64,000 nt of DNA from Deinococcus seoulensis (GCF_014648115.1 NZ_BMQM01000020.1:17848-81847); one strand, 5' to 3'. Positions 1-8,888 are shown, counted from the first letter of the stretch. The notes: a model not told the origin generated them from the sequence alone. Made by a program: numbers and translations.

Positions 1-1835
1 CCGGGCCCGCCGACTTCGGGCTGCCCAGTGCGCGCGCGCTGCTGCAATCGCGCGGCATTCCGTTCACCACGCTGGACGCCACGACCACCCCGCTGGACGC
101 CGCCGCGCTGGTCGCCCCGGACGGTGCCGGGCGCTACCAGGCGGTCATACTGACCAGTAACGCCCTGACCACCGAGACCAGCCCCGGCTACTACGAGAGT
201 GCCCTGAGCACCGACGAGTGGAGCACCCTGTTCGAGTACGAACGGACCTTCGGCGCGCGGCAACTGGCGCTGTTCGGGTACCCGCAGGTCGCGCCGGAAG
301 ACTACGGCCTGCGGGCCGCACCGGAACTGGCGAGCAGTACGGCGGACCTGACCGTCACGCCCGCCGGGAAGGCCGTGTTCACGGACCTGACCGGCGCGGT
401 CCCGGTGCGCTACGCGTACAACTACCCCTCGCGGCTGGAGCCGGTCGAGGGCGTGACCACCACGCCGGTCCTGACCGACGCGGGCGGCAACATCCTGGCG
501 GCCACGAGCACCAGCCCCGACGGGCGCGAACGGATGCTGCTGACCATGGCGCAGAACCCGTACCTGCTGCACACGCAACTGCTGGGGGACGGCCTGATCG
601 GGTGGCTGACGCGCGGCGTGCACCTCGGCGAGTACCGCCGCTTCCTGCAGGTGGACATCGACGACTGGTTCCTGTACGCCGACCGCTTCGACCCGGCCAC
701 CGGCACGGTCGTGCCCCGCGACTTCCGCCTGCGCGGCAGCGACGCCCTGAGCCTGCGTGACCAGCAGAACGCCATCCGCGCCCAGTACCCGGTCGCCGCG
801 AACTTCCGCTACGCGCAGGCCTTCAACGGACTGGGCGCCGACGTAACCGCCCCGAACACCTGCGCGCCCTCAGCCAGCGTGAACGACCCACTGAGCGCCG
901 TGACCAAGTGCGTGGCGAAATCCTTCGACTGGGTGAACCACTCGCGGGACCACCTGAACATGGACACCATGAACCGCAGCGACTCGTTCACGCAGCTGTA
1001 CCAGAACGCCCTGATCGGCTCGTACATGCGCCTGCCCATGAGCCTGCGCGCCGTGGTCACGCCGGAACACTCGGGGCTGGGCTGGTACGCGCCCGCTCCG
1101 GGGCAGAACAAGGTGGATTACGGCCTGAACGCCGGGAACCGCGAACTGATGCAGGCGACCAGCCTGATGGGCATGCGGTACGTCGCCTCGAACCACTCGG
1201 TGCCCAGCCAGTGGGACCCGCAGTGCCCGAACTGCGGCGTGACCAGCCCCCTGAATCCGCTGACGCTGCTGGTGCCGCGCTGGCCGAACAGCGTGGCGTA
1301 CAACTCGACCGCGCCCGACGAGGCGGCCGGGCAGTACAACGCCGTGTTCGGCCCCGGCGGCACCGCGCCGTACTGGCCGAAGAACCTGAACTACGACGAG
1401 TTCCTGGCGCAGGACATGAACATCAGCGTGATTCACCTGCTGGACGGCACGGCGTGGCCGCACTACATGCACCAGGGGAACCTGAAGGAGTACGCGCCGG
1501 GCCGCAGCCTCGCCACCGACTGGGTCAGGGCGCTGCTGGACACCTACTCGGCGTACTCGACGCTGCCGCTGAACACCCTGGACTGGAACTCGCTGGGCCA
1601 GTACGTGGACACCCGCACCCGCTACGAGGGTGACAAGAACAGCGTCGTGGCCGTCTTCGACCGCAAGGCGAACACCGTGAAGGTGCAGCGCAGCAGCGGC
1701 AGCGGCACGCGCTTCGTGTTCCTGACCGGCGCGTCGGCCAGCGCCACGCAGAAGACCGAGGTGTACGCCGGGCGGCGCACGGCGCAGTTCACGGTCGGGT
1801 CCCTCACGACGACCGTGCCCGTCACGCCCCGCTGA
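1..1835 (+). CDS. Agd3-like polysaccharide deacetylase, 5' end outside the window
   Basis: The frame is open from base 3 to a TGA at 1833, giving 610 residues with no start in view, so the gene begins upstream of the window. The N-terminal part (about residues 1-120) looks like a Rossmann or glutaminase-like fold, resembling the carbohydrate-binding part of Agd3. The catalytic part shows an Asp pair in VDIDDWF (bases about 651-671) and an HSRDH metal-type motif (near 937-951), followed by a conserved VTPEHSGLGWY segment. Agd3 (CE18) deacetylates galactosaminogalactan in Aspergillus biofilms. By analogy this protein would de-N-acetylate an extracellular amino-sugar polymer. Two GH114-type genes follow at once, the first after 2 nt, which supports a polysaccharide role. 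A more general polysaccharide deacetylase is the alternative. The secretion signal would lie upstream and cannot be seen. Confidence 0.7.
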   Translation, partial: GPADFGLPSARALLQSRGIPFTTLDATTTPLDAAALVAPDGAGRYQAVILTSNALTTETSPGYYESALSTDEWSTLFEYERTFGARQLALFGYPQVAPEDYGLRAAPELASSTADLTVTPAGKAVFTDLTGAVPVRYAYNYPSRLEPVEGVTTTPVLTDAGGNILAATSTSPDGRERMLLTMAQNPYLLHTQLLGDGLIGWLTRGVHLGEYRRFLQVDIDDWFLYADRFDPATGTVVPRDFRLRGSDALSLRDQQNAIRAQYPVAANFRYAQAFNGLGADVTAPNTCAPSASVNDPLSAVTKCVAKSFDWVNHSRDHLNMDTMNRSDSFTQLYQNALIGSYMRLPMSLRAVVTPEHSGLGWYAPAPGQNKVDYGLNAGNRELMQATSLMGMRYVASNHSVPSQWDPQCPNCGVTSPLNPLTLLVPRWPNSVAYNSTAPDEAAGQYNAVFGPGGTAPYWPKNLNYDEFLAQDMNISVIHLLDGTAWPHYMHQGNLKEYAPGRSLATDWVRALLDTYSAYSTLPLNTLDWNSLGQYVDTRTRYEGDKNSVVAVFDRKANTVKVQRSSGSGTRFVFLTGASASATQKTEVYAGRRTAQFTVGSLTTTVPVTPR

Positions 1836-1837
1836 AC

Positions 1838-2638
1838 GTGCCCGCCCCGGCCACCAGTCCGGCCCCCGCACGCGAACAGGCGCGCGGGCCGCTGGCGGTG
1901 TACTACGGGCCGCCCACGCCCGCCGCGCTGAGCGCCCTGGCCACGCATGACCGGGTGGTCGTGCAGGCCGGACTGTACCAACCGGAGCAGGTGCGGGCGT
2001 TACGGCGCACGGCGCGCGTGCTGGGGTACCTGAGCGTGGGCGAGGACCACCCGCTGGGCGAGTGGCCCTGCACGCCCGGCAGCGCCCCGTACCACCTGCA
2101 CGTGAACCCCGCCTGGGGCAGCGTGACCGTGGACGTCCGGCACCCGCAGTGGCAGCGGACGCTGCTGGAGCGGGCCGCGCAGGCACTGGCGCACACGGAC
2201 GGCCTGCTGCTGGACACGCTGGACAGCGCCGACCCGGCCGGGACGCTGGCACTGATCCGGACCCTGCGCGCCCGCTGGCCCCGCGCGACCCTGATCGGCA
2301 ACCGGGGCTTCGGGCTGCTGCCGCAGCTGGCGCCGCTGCTGAGCGGCGTGCTGTTCGAGGCGTTCAGCACCACCCACGCCCCCGCCCCGGCCCTGCACCC
2401 GCCGGACGGACTGGCGTACACCGGGCACTGGCTGCGGGAACTGCGCCGCCACGGCCTGCCGGTGGACGCGCTGGACTACGCGGACACGCCCTCCCTGGCG
2501 GCCGCCGCGCACGCCCGCGCCCACGCGCACGGCCTGCGGACCTTCGTGACCGACCGCAGCCTCTCGCAACCCCGCGATCCGTACGTTCCCGTCCACCTCG
2601 CCTCGCCCACCGGAGGGCCGCCATGCACCGACACCTGA
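1838..2638 (+). CDS. GH114/TM1410-like TIM-barrel protein (endo-alpha-1,4-polygalactosaminidase-like)
   Basis: This 266-residue protein starts at a GTG two bases after the deacetylase stop, so it is probably translationally coupled. Motifs typical of the TM1410/GH114 TIM barrel are visible: VLGYLSVGED near residue 62, GLLLDTLD near 122 with acidic residues, VLFEAFSTT near 171 and ALDYAD near 210. GH114 enzymes cleave alpha-1,4-linked galactosamine polymers. No signal peptide is evident, so it may act in the cytoplasm or be catalytically weak. Its TGA stop is shared with the left end of a dispersed repeat (2636-2763) that separates it from a second GH114-type gene. Activity is inferred from fold motifs and context only. 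Confidence 0.65.
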   Translation: MPAPATSPAPAREQARGPLAVYYGPPTPAALSALATHDRVVVQAGLYQPEQVRALRRTARVLGYLSVGEDHPLGEWPCTPGSAPYHLHVNPAWGSVTVDVRHPQWQRTLLERAAQALAHTDGLLLDTLDSADPAGTLALIRTLRARWPRATLIGNRGFGLLPQLAPLLSGVLFEAFSTTHAPAPALHPPDGLAYTGHWLRELRRHGLPVDALDYADTPSLAAAAHARAHAHGLRTFVTDRSLSQPRDPYVPVHLASPTGGPPCTDT

Positions 2639-2763
2639 TACGGATTCCGTCTGTTTCGTTAACAGATCGGAACACTACCGATCTGCCCACTCCAAGTCCG
2701 GAATCCGCTTCGACTACTCGCTCTGCTTCGCAGCTCTACGAGACTCAATCGGAGTCCGTATGA
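2636..2763 (+). repeat. Dispersed hairpin repeat, copy A
   Basis: This 128-bp element is bounded by inverted ends: TGATACGGATTCCG on the left and CGGAGTCCGTATGA on the right. Read on the minus strand it aligns end to end with copies D and F. An internal stem pairs CAGATCGG with CCGATCTG. The first three bases are the stop of the upstream gene. The last bases hold the GGAG and ATG of the downstream gene, so the element exactly fills the gap. Confidence 0.85.
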
Positions 2764-3710
2764 ACCGCCCATCTGCCGCCCGCTGCCCGCGCGCCGCCCT
2801 GTTGCTGCGGGCGCTGCCGGGCCTGCTGCTCGTCGCGTGCGCGGCCGGTGCAGGCGCAGGCGGCCAGCCCGGCACGCCGCCCGCCGCAGGTGCGACCCGG
2901 CAGGCCCGCCTGCACGCCGCGCGCAGCTGGGGCTACCAGCTCACCAACTACATTCCCGCGCGGCTGGGACCGGTCGGCGCTTCCAGTTTCGATCTGGTGG
3001 TCGTGGACGCCGGGGACGACAACGGCGCCCCCTGGCCCCCGGCCGAGGTGCACGCCGCCGCCGCCCGGACCGGCCAGAACGACCGCGTGATGCTCGGGTA
3101 CCTGAGCATCGGCGCGGCCGAGAGTTACCGCCCGTACTGGCAGGACACCTGGAAGACCAGCCCGCCCGCGTGGCTGCTGCAGGAGGACCCGGACTGGCCC
3201 GGCAGTTTCAACGTGGCGTACTGGCACCCGGACTGGCAGGCGACCGTGCTGCGCAGCCTGGACCGCCTGATGGACTCCGGCTTCGACGGCGTGTACATGG
3301 ACCTCGTGGACGCCTACTACCGCAACCCGCAGCACCCGGCCGCGCGGGAGGACATGATCACCTGGGTGTGCCGGATCGCCGCGCACGCCCACGCCCGCGA
3401 CCCGGATTTCCTGATCGTGCCGCAGAACGCCTCTGAGCTGATCCGCGACCCGCGTTACGTGCCGTGCGTGGACGCCCTGGGCAACGAGGAGACCTTCATG
3501 TACGCCATGAACACGCCCACCGAACCCGAACGGCAGACGCAACTGCTGGCCGATTACGCGCAGTGGAAGGCGCGCGGCAAGCCCGTGTTCACCATCGAGT
3601 ACGCCGACCGCGAGCCGCTGATCACGCAGCTGTACGCCCGCGCCCGCGCCGCCGGACTGGTGCCGTACGTGACCGTGCGTAACGTGGATGTCCTGACGCC
3701 CGGCCGCTGA
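2760..3710 (+). CDS. Secreted or lipidated GH114/TM1410-like glycoside hydrolase
   Basis: The 316-residue product has an N-terminal hydrophobic stretch ending in LLLVACAA, which reads as a lipoprotein signal with the lipidated Cys near residue 27. The mature part carries the TM1410/GH114 motifs VMLGYLSIGAAESYRPYW, FNVAYWHPDWQ, GFDGVYMDLVDAYY (acidic active-site strand), VPQNASEL and ALGNEETFMY. It is the better candidate of the two paralogues for an active extracellular polygalactosaminidase. The ATG lies inside the right end of repeat copy A, which also supplies the GGAG seven bases upstream. No in-frame alternative start precedes it. The gene is convergent with the MFS gene, with a 12-bp gap. 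Confidence 0.75.
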   Translation: MNRPSAARCPRAALLLRALPGLLLVACAAGAGAGGQPGTPPAAGATRQARLHAARSWGYQLTNYIPARLGPVGASSFDLVVVDAGDDNGAPWPPAEVHAAAARTGQNDRVMLGYLSIGAAESYRPYWQDTWKTSPPAWLLQEDPDWPGSFNVAYWHPDWQATVLRSLDRLMDSGFDGVYMDLVDAYYRNPQHPAAREDMITWVCRIAAHAHARDPDFLIVPQNASELIRDPRYVPCVDALGNEETFMYAMNTPTEPERQTQLLADYAQWKARGKPVFTIEYADREPLITQLYARARAAGLVPYVTVRNVDVLTPGR

Positions 3711-3722
3711 CCGGGTGGCCGG

Positions 3723-4970
3723 TTACCCGCGCCCCCCGGCGATCAGGCGGGCGTCCGGGTGGCGGGCGAGCCGCTGCATGGCCCACGCGCCCAGCAGCGG
3801 CCCGGCCGCCAGCACCGCGAGCGCGGCGGGCCACCCGGCCGCGCCGACCAGCACCGGCACCAGCGCGATGGTCACGGCGGTCAGCGTGAACCCCAGGGCC
3901 AGTTGCGCGGTCAGGGCGGTGCCCACGAACTGCGGGTCGGCGATCTCGCTGACGACCGTGCTGAACTGCGCGCTGTCCGCGATGATCCAGAATCCCCAGA
4001 ACACACCCACGGCCAGCAGCAGGCCCGGCGGGGCGTGCAGGAAGGTCAGGGCGGCCAGCAGCAGCGCCGCGCCCCCCGACAGCAGCATCGCCAGGGTGGT
4101 CAGGCGCGTGCGGCCCCAGCGGTCGCCCAGCACGCCGCCCAGCACGCACCCCAGCGCGCCCACGCCCACGACCAGCGCCGTGGCGAGGGCCGCGCGGCCC
4201 GGACTGCCGGGTCCGGTCTGCGCGGCGTAGTACACGGCGAACCACGTCCACATGGCGTACAGCTCCCACATGTGCCCCAGGTACCCCAGGGTGCTCAGGC
4301 CCACGCCGCCGCGCGTGACGGCCTGCCACGCCCGGCCCGGCTGGAAGGGGGGCGCCCGGACCGGGCCGCCGGGTGCGGGCGGCACGCTCAGGGCCAGCAG
4401 GCCGCCCAGGGCCGCCAGGACGCTGGTGACGCCGATCACGGCGCGCCAGTCCGCGCCGCCCAGGCCGTTCACGAGGTGCGGCAGGGCGCCGCCCAGCGTC
4501 AGGGCGCCGACCATCACACCCAGCGCCAGCCCCCGCCCGCGCGCAAAGTGCGCGCTCATGAGTTTCAGGGTCACGGGGTACACCAGCGCCAGGGCCGCGC
4601 CGGTCAGGGCGCGCAGCAACGTGCCTTCCAGCGGGCCGTGCGCCAGCAGCAGCGCGGCGTTCGCGGCGGCGGCGGCCAGCGAACCGGCAGCGATCAGGCG
4701 GCGCGGCGACACGCGGTCCGGCAGGTTCAGGGCGGCGCTCAGGACCGCGCCCAGCACGAACCCCAGTTGCACGGCCAGCGTCAGCCACGCCGACGCCCGG
4801 TCGCTGACGGCCCACTCGGCGCGCAACTGCCCGATCACGGCCGCCGCCGAGAACCACGGGGACATGCTCAGGACCACCGAGGCGGCCAGCAGGCCCAGGG
4901 CCAGCCAGCGCCGGGACGGACCCGCCGGGTGGGCGGCGCGGACCTCGGGTGAAACGCGGTCGGAAGGCAC
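3723..4970 (-). CDS. MFS transporter
   Basis: The 415-residue protein is dominated by about twelve hydrophobic segments. It has the MFS loop 2-3 type sequence LNLPDRVSPRRLIAAGS and a second-half equivalent GDRWGRTRLTTLAM. The GHMWELYAMWTWFAVYY helix and the GFWIIADSAQFST helix are characteristic of a bacterial MFS group of unknown substrate. The GTG start at 4970 lies 7 nt downstream of a TACGGT box, so the mRNA is probably leaderless. Substrate cannot be told. The divergent neighbour is a BadF-type kinase, which hints at a sugar or amino-sugar but does not prove it. Confidence 0.8.
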   Translation of the reverse strand: MPSDRVSPEVRAAHPAGPSRRWLALGLLAASVVLSMSPWFSAAAVIGQLRAEWAVSDRASAWLTLAVQLGFVLGAVLSAALNLPDRVSPRRLIAAGSLAAAAANAALLLAHGPLEGTLLRALTGAALALVYPVTLKLMSAHFARGRGLALGVMVGALTLGGALPHLVNGLGGADWRAVIGVTSVLAALGGLLALSVPPAPGGPVRAPPFQPGRAWQAVTRGGVGLSTLGYLGHMWELYAMWTWFAVYYAAQTGPGSPGRAALATALVVGVGALGCVLGGVLGDRWGRTRLTTLAMLLSGGAALLLAALTFLHAPPGLLLAVGVFWGFWIIADSAQFSTVVSEIADPQFVGTALTAQLALGFTLTAVTIALVPVLVGAAGWPAALAVLAAGPLLGAWAMQRLARHPDARLIAGGRG

Positions 4971-4977
4971 GCCCCAG

Positions 4978-4983
4978 ACCGTA
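4978..4983 (-). promoter_or_regulatory. Putative leaderless -10 box of the MFS gene
   Basis: TACGGT read on the minus strand ends 7 nt before the GTG start at 4970. No Shine-Dalgarno is present between them. Confidence 0.5.
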
Positions 4984-5055
4984 GCACGCGCCCTGCACCC
5001 GGTTCAGCGGCCTGCCGGGCGGCAGGCGCGGGCCGGAAGTGTCACAATGCCAGCG

Positions 5056-5082
5056 ATGCAACGCTCTGTGGTGACTTCTTGA
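5056..5082 (+). CDS. Possible 8-codon upstream ORF (MQRSVVTS)
   Basis: An ATG lies 7 nt after CACAAT (5043-5048), the spacing expected for a leaderless start. It opens an 8-codon frame whose TGA (5080-5082) overlaps the TTG start (5079-5081) of the next gene as TTGA. It may be a coupling leader peptide. The -10 match is imperfect, so confidence is low. Confidence 0.3.
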   Translation: MQRSVVTS

Positions 5083-5963
5083 CGCGCCCTCCCCTGCTGC
5101 TGGGCCTGGATGCCGGTGGCAGCGGAACCAAATGGGTGCTGTTCCGCGCGGGGCAGCGGGTGGCGGACGGCCGCACCGCGCCCCTGACTGCCGCGCTGGT
5201 GGGTACCGACGCCGGTGACGCCGCGCTGGCCGAATTGAAGGCTGGCGTGCCGGGCCGCCCGGACGCCGCGCACGCCGGCGTGCCGGGCCTGAGTGCCGGG
5301 ACAGGGCAGGCGGGCGCCGTGCGGGACGCGCTGGCCGCCGCGCTCGGCATGAACGCCGCGCACCTGAGCCTCGAAGGCGACCTGGACCTCGCGTACCGCG
5401 CGCACCTCGCGCCGGGCGCGGGCGTGCTGCTGTACGCCGGGACGGGCAGCATCGCGTACCACGTGACCCGCAGCGGCGAGGTCGTGCGGGCCGGCGGGCG
5501 CGGATACCGCATCGGGGATGACGGCGCGGGCTTCAGCCTGGGCCGCGCGGCGCTGCGTGCCCTGACCGAGACGCTCGACCGGGGGCAGGAACCCGACTCG
5601 GTCCTGGCGCGCGAGGTACGCGCCATCAGCGGCGGCACCGACTGGGACACGCTGCGCACCTTCACGTACGGGCAGCCGGGCGCGTCGGCCGTGGCGCGAC
5701 TGGCTCCGGCCGTGTCCCGCGCCGCCGAGCAGGGCGACCCGGTCGCCGCGCACCTGATCGAGGAGGCCGCGCAGGCGCTGGCGGAACTCGCGCGGCGCGT
5801 GCAGGAGCAGGTGGGCGCGCTGCCCGTCACCGCGACCGGCGGGGCGCTGCGCTCGGCGCTGATGGCGGCCGCGCTGGGCCGCGCGCTGCCCGGCGTGAAC
5901 GTGCAGCAACGCGATCACGCCGACGCCGCCGCCCGGTACGCCGGCGCGCAGTACGGCGACTGA
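5079..5963 (+). CDS. BadF/BadG/BcrA-type ATPase, N-acetylglucosamine kinase-like
   Basis: The 294-residue protein belongs to the ASKHA fold. The phosphate-1 motif is LLGLDAGGSGTKWVLF at residues 7-22. The second phosphate motif is LLYAGTGSIAYHV near residues 122-134, followed by GYRIGDDGAGFSLGR, the signature of the BadF/NAGK group. The C-terminal adenosine motif is VTATGGALRSAL. The length matches bacterial glucosamine or N-acetylglucosamine kinases (about 300). Next to an amino-sugar polysaccharide locus, a kinase for released GlcNAc or GalNAc is attractive, though unproved. The TTG start at 5079 is inferred because no in-frame ATG or GTG precedes the phosphate motif. It overlaps the stop of a possible 8-codon leader. 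Confidence 0.75.
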   Translation: MTRPPLLLGLDAGGSGTKWVLFRAGQRVADGRTAPLTAALVGTDAGDAALAELKAGVPGRPDAAHAGVPGLSAGTGQAGAVRDALAAALGMNAAHLSLEGDLDLAYRAHLAPGAGVLLYAGTGSIAYHVTRSGEVVRAGGRGYRIGDDGAGFSLGRAALRALTETLDRGQEPDSVLAREVRAISGGTDWDTLRTFTYGQPGASAVARLAPAVSRAAEQGDPVAAHLIEEAAQALAELARRVQEQVGALPVTATGGALRSALMAAALGRALPGVNVQQRDHADAAARYAGAQYGD

Positions 5964-6025
5964 CCCACTCCTGCGCTGCGTGTCCTGCGCTGCCACCCCT
6001 GCACTGCGGGGCGTGCGCGGGGGGT

Positions 6026-7000
6026 TCAGGCGCCGGGTTGCAGCAACTCGCGGGCCGTGATCTCGTCGATGATCAGGGTGTTCATCAACCGGCCCGCCAG
6101 GGCGGCGCGCACCGCCTGAACCTTGCCGAGGCCACTGACGATGCAGATGGACTGCGCGGCCCGCTGGGTCAGGGTCAGGTCCGGGCCGCTGCTGCGGGCA
6201 TTCATGGGAATACCGCCGAAGGAACCGTCCGCGCGGAAGAACACGGTGGCGATATCCCCGGCGACCCCCTGCTCGCTCAGCGCCTGCTGATCGTGCGGGT
6301 CGAGGTACCCGGCGACATACACGTGACTGGGCAGGTTCGCCCCGGCCGCGCCCACCGAGTACAGCAGCACGTCCGCAGCCTCCTGCAGGTCCAGCACGTG
6401 ACGGACGCTGCGTTCGCGCCACATGGCCTGCCGCGTGGCAGGATCGTCGAAGAAGGTCGGCACCGGGAACAGGTGCGCCCGCGCGCCGTAGTTGCTGGCA
6501 AAGCGGGTGACGGTATCGGTCACGAAGCCGCTCATGAAGTCGCGGGCGTTCGCGCTGCCGTTCAGTTGCACGAACTGCAGGTCCGGAATGTGGCGGGGCG
6601 TCAGGCAGCGGGACACGGCGTCCAGGGTGGTGCCCCACGCCAGCCCGACCGTCTGACCGGGCCGCAGCGTCTGCCCCAGCAGCGTGGCGCTGGCGACCGA
6701 GACGCGCTCCAGCCACACGGATTCCGGACTGCCCGGCGGCACGCTCACCACGTGCGGCGTCAGGAAAGGGTACGCGGCGCGCAACTGCGCTTCCAGGCTC
6801 TGCGGCTGCGCCTGCGGGTCATGGATGCGGATCTCGACCAGACCGGTACGGCGGGCGTGCGACAGCAGCCGCGAGACCTTCGGGCGGGACAGGCCGAGTT
6901 CGCGGGCGATGGCGTCGGTGGTCAGGCCCTGGACGTAGTACAGGCGGGCGACCTGCGCGGCCTGGGTGTCCGTGATGGCGTCGTTCACGCCCGGCAGCAT
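6026..7000 (-). CDS. SorC/DeoR-family regulator, probably of glycerol genes
   Basis: The 324-residue protein has an N-terminal HTH ([36 protein letters not shown]) followed by a sugar-binding SorC domain with [11 protein letters not shown] and [17 protein letters not shown]. This is the usual architecture and length (about 315). An upstream in-frame ATG at 7090 would place the start inside the operator, so I chose the ATG at 7000; a GTG at 6988 is also possible. It is divergent from glpK, and palindromes TGAACA-N2-TGTTCA lie between them and again before glpD. The effector is inferred to be glycerol-3-phosphate or a related phosphate ester. The regulator is not of the classical DeoR/GlpR type, which is notable. 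Confidence 0.75.
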   Translation of the reverse strand: MLPGVNDAITDTQAAQVARLYYVQGLTTDAIARELGLSRPKVSRLLSHARRTGLVEIRIHDPQAQPQSLEAQLRAAYPFLTPHVVSVPPGSPESVWLERVSVASATLLGQTLRPGQTVGLAWGTTLDAVSRCLTPRHIPDLQFVQLNGSANARDFMSGFVTDTVTRFASNYGARAHLFPVPTFFDDPATRQAMWRERSVRHVLDLQEAADVLLYSVGAAGANLPSHVYVAGYLDPHDQQALSEQGVAGDIATVFFRADGSFGGIPMNARSSGPDLTLTQRAAQSICIVSGLGKVQAVRAALAGRLMNTLIIDEITARELLQPGA

Positions 7001-7054
7001 ACGGCAAGGGTGTGGGGGCTGGAATGCACGCGCCCCACACCCCGTCCCCTGCAC

Positions 7055-7068
7055 TGAACATCTGTTCA
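7055..7068. promoter_or_regulatory. Operator O1 of the glycerol regulon
   Basis: TGAACATCTGTTCA is a perfect TGAACA-N2-TGTTCA palindrome upstream of glpK and of the divergent regulator. The identical half-site design recurs at 8806-8819 before glpD. Confidence 0.75.
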
Positions 7069-7074
7069 TGGAGT

Positions 7075-7103
7075 TTGACATTCTGTTCAAAGGGTGGTGT
7101 GAT
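7075..7103 (+). promoter_or_regulatory. glpK promoter with overlapping operator half-site
   Basis: TTGACA (7075-7080) and TGTGAT (7098-7103) are 17 bp apart, a good sigma-70 type promoter. A TGTTCA half-site (7084-7089), with TGA seven bases to its left, lies in the spacer and fits repression by the neighbouring SorC protein. Confidence 0.65.
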
Positions 7104-7185
7104 CAGCGGGCAATCACAGCCTGCTCCGCACGCCTGCCGCCGCGTGCCCTCCTTTCAGTCCGAGTCCGTCCCAGGAGTTTCCCGC

Positions 7186-8700
7186 ATGACCCAGTACATT
7201 CTGGCCCTCGATCAGGGCACCACCAGCAGCCGCGCCATCGTGTTCGACCGTCAGGGCCGCATCCGCCGCACCGCGCAGAAGGAATTCCCGCAACTGTTCC
7301 CCCGGCCCGGCTGGGTCGAGCACGACCCGCAGGAAATCTGGAGTACCCAGATCGGCGTGGCGCAGGAAGCCATCAGCGGGGCGGGCCTGAAGGCCAGTGA
7401 CCTCGCCGCCATCGGGATCACCAACCAGCGCGAGACGGTGGTCGTGTGGGACCGCGCCACGGGCGAGCCTGTCTACAACGCCATCGTGTGGCAGGACCGC
7501 CGCACCGCGCCGCTGTGCGACACGCTCAAAGCGCAGGGGCACGAGGACCTGATCCGCGAGCGCACGGGCCTGCTGATCGATGCGTACTTCAGCGGAACCA
7601 AGATCGGCTGGATTCTGGATCACGTGCCGGGCGCCCGCGCCCGCGCCGAGCGGGGCGAACTGGCCTGCGGCACCATCGACTCGTGGCTGGTGTACCGCCT
7701 GACCGGCGGTGCGCTGCACATCACGGACGCCAGCAACGCCAGCCGCACGCTGCTGTTCAACATCCATACCGGCGCCTGGGACGACGACCTGCTGGCCCTG
7801 CTGAACGTGCCGCGCGCGCTGCTGCCCGAGGTGCGCGCCAGTTCCGAGGTGTACGGCGAGACGGCCGAGGGCCTGCTGGGCGCCCGCGTGAAGATCGCCG
7901 GGATGGCCGGGGACCAGCAGGCCGCGACCTTCGGGCAGGTGTGCCTGGAGCGTGGCATGGCGAAGAACACCTACGGCACCGGGTGTTTCATGCTGATGAA
8001 CACCGCCGGTGAGGTCGTCGAGAGCCGTAACCGCCTGCTGAGCACCGTGGTGTGGCAGCTGGGTGCCGGGGCGCAGGCGCAGCGGACCTACGCGCTGGAA
8101 GGGTCGGTGTTCGTGGCGGGCGCGGTCGTGCAGTGGCTGCGTGACGGGCTGGGCATCATCCGGCACGCCTCGGAGGTCGAGGCACTGGCGGGCAGCGTGC
8201 CGGACAGCGGCGGCGTGTTCCTGGTCCCGGCGTTCGTGGGCCTGGGCGCGCCGTACTGGGATCCGTACGCACGTGGGACGATGGTGGGCCTGACGCGCGG
8301 CACCACGTCCGCGCACATCGCGCGCGCGGCGCTGGACAGCGTGGCGTTCCAGGCGGCCGAACTGCTGGACGCCATGGAGCAGGACAGCGGGGCACGCCTC
8401 ACGGAACTGCGCGTGGACGGCGGGGCCAGCGGGAACAACCTGATGATGCAGTTCCAGGCGGACATTCTGGGCGTGACCGTGACCCGCCCGCAGGTGACCG
8501 AGACGACCGCGCTGGGAGCGGCGTTCCTGGCGGGGCTGGCGGTGGGGTTCTGGTCCGGCACGGATGAACTCCGGACGCTGTGGAAGGCCGACCGGTCGTT
8601 TGAGCCGGGTCTGGATGCCGACCGCCGCGCGCACCTGCTGGGCCGCTGGCGGCGGGCAGTCGAGCGCAGCCGCGCCTGGGCGGAGGCAGAGCAGGACTGA
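7186..8700 (+). CDS. glpK: Glycerol kinase
   Basis: The protein is 504 residues, the usual length. It starts [20 protein letters not shown], with the FGGY-kinase phosphate loop, then shows the substrate motif [26 protein letters not shown] and the adenosine-side motif [20 protein letters not shown]. It phosphorylates cytoplasmic glycerol to glycerol-3-phosphate using ATP. An AGGAG lies about 9 nt upstream of the ATG. An in-frame ATG at 7012 exists but would add residues encoded by the operator and promoter region, so it was rejected. No glpF facilitator is nearby, so uptake must be encoded elsewhere or be passive. Confidence 0.97.
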   Translation: MTQYILALDQGTTSSRAIVFDRQGRIRRTAQKEFPQLFPRPGWVEHDPQEIWSTQIGVAQEAISGAGLKASDLAAIGITNQRETVVVWDRATGEPVYNAIVWQDRRTAPLCDTLKAQGHEDLIRERTGLLIDAYFSGTKIGWILDHVPGARARAERGELACGTIDSWLVYRLTGGALHITDASNASRTLLFNIHTGAWDDDLLALLNVPRALLPEVRASSEVYGETAEGLLGARVKIAGMAGDQQAATFGQVCLERGMAKNTYGTGCFMLMNTAGEVVESRNRLLSTVVWQLGAGAQAQRTYALEGSVFVAGAVVQWLRDGLGIIRHASEVEALAGSVPDSGGVFLVPAFVGLGAPYWDPYARGTMVGLTRGTTSAHIARAALDSVAFQAAELLDAMEQDSGARLTELRVDGGASGNNLMMQFQADILGVTVTRPQVTETTALGAAFLAGLAVGFWSGTDELRTLWKADRSFEPGLDADRRAHLLGRWRRAVERSRAWAEAEQD

Positions 8701-8784
8701 CCGCCGCGTGACCGATCAGCCGCGCTGCCGCCTGCTGCCGGGCTTCATGTGTTGCCGGTGTGCAGTGAATTGAGACAACCCGCT

Positions 8785-8798
8785 TGAACATCCGTTCG
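8785..8798. promoter_or_regulatory. Operator O3, imperfect, upstream of glpD
   Basis: TGAACATCCGTTCG keeps one perfect TGAACA half-site and a degenerate right half (CGTTCG). Its centre is 21 bp upstream of the perfect palindrome, i.e. two helical turns, which suggests cooperative binding. Confidence 0.6.
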
Positions 8799-8805
8799 CA
8801 TCGTG

Positions 8806-8819
8806 TGAACATGTGTTCA
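8806..8819. promoter_or_regulatory. Operator O4 upstream of glpD
   Basis: TGAACATGTGTTCA is a second perfect TGAACA-N2-TGTTCA palindrome, 70 bp before the glpD start. It has the same spacing and half-sites as the site before glpK. Confidence 0.75.
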
Positions 8820-8888
8820 TAACGGGTGATGCTGCCCCGGCCCTCCCCCACCCCCCGATACTCCTCACACCTACAGGCAGGTTCCCCC

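Noticed and set aside
3710..3723. Terminator between the convergent GH114 and MFS genes
   Set aside because: The gap is only 12 bp and shows no stem with a T-run.
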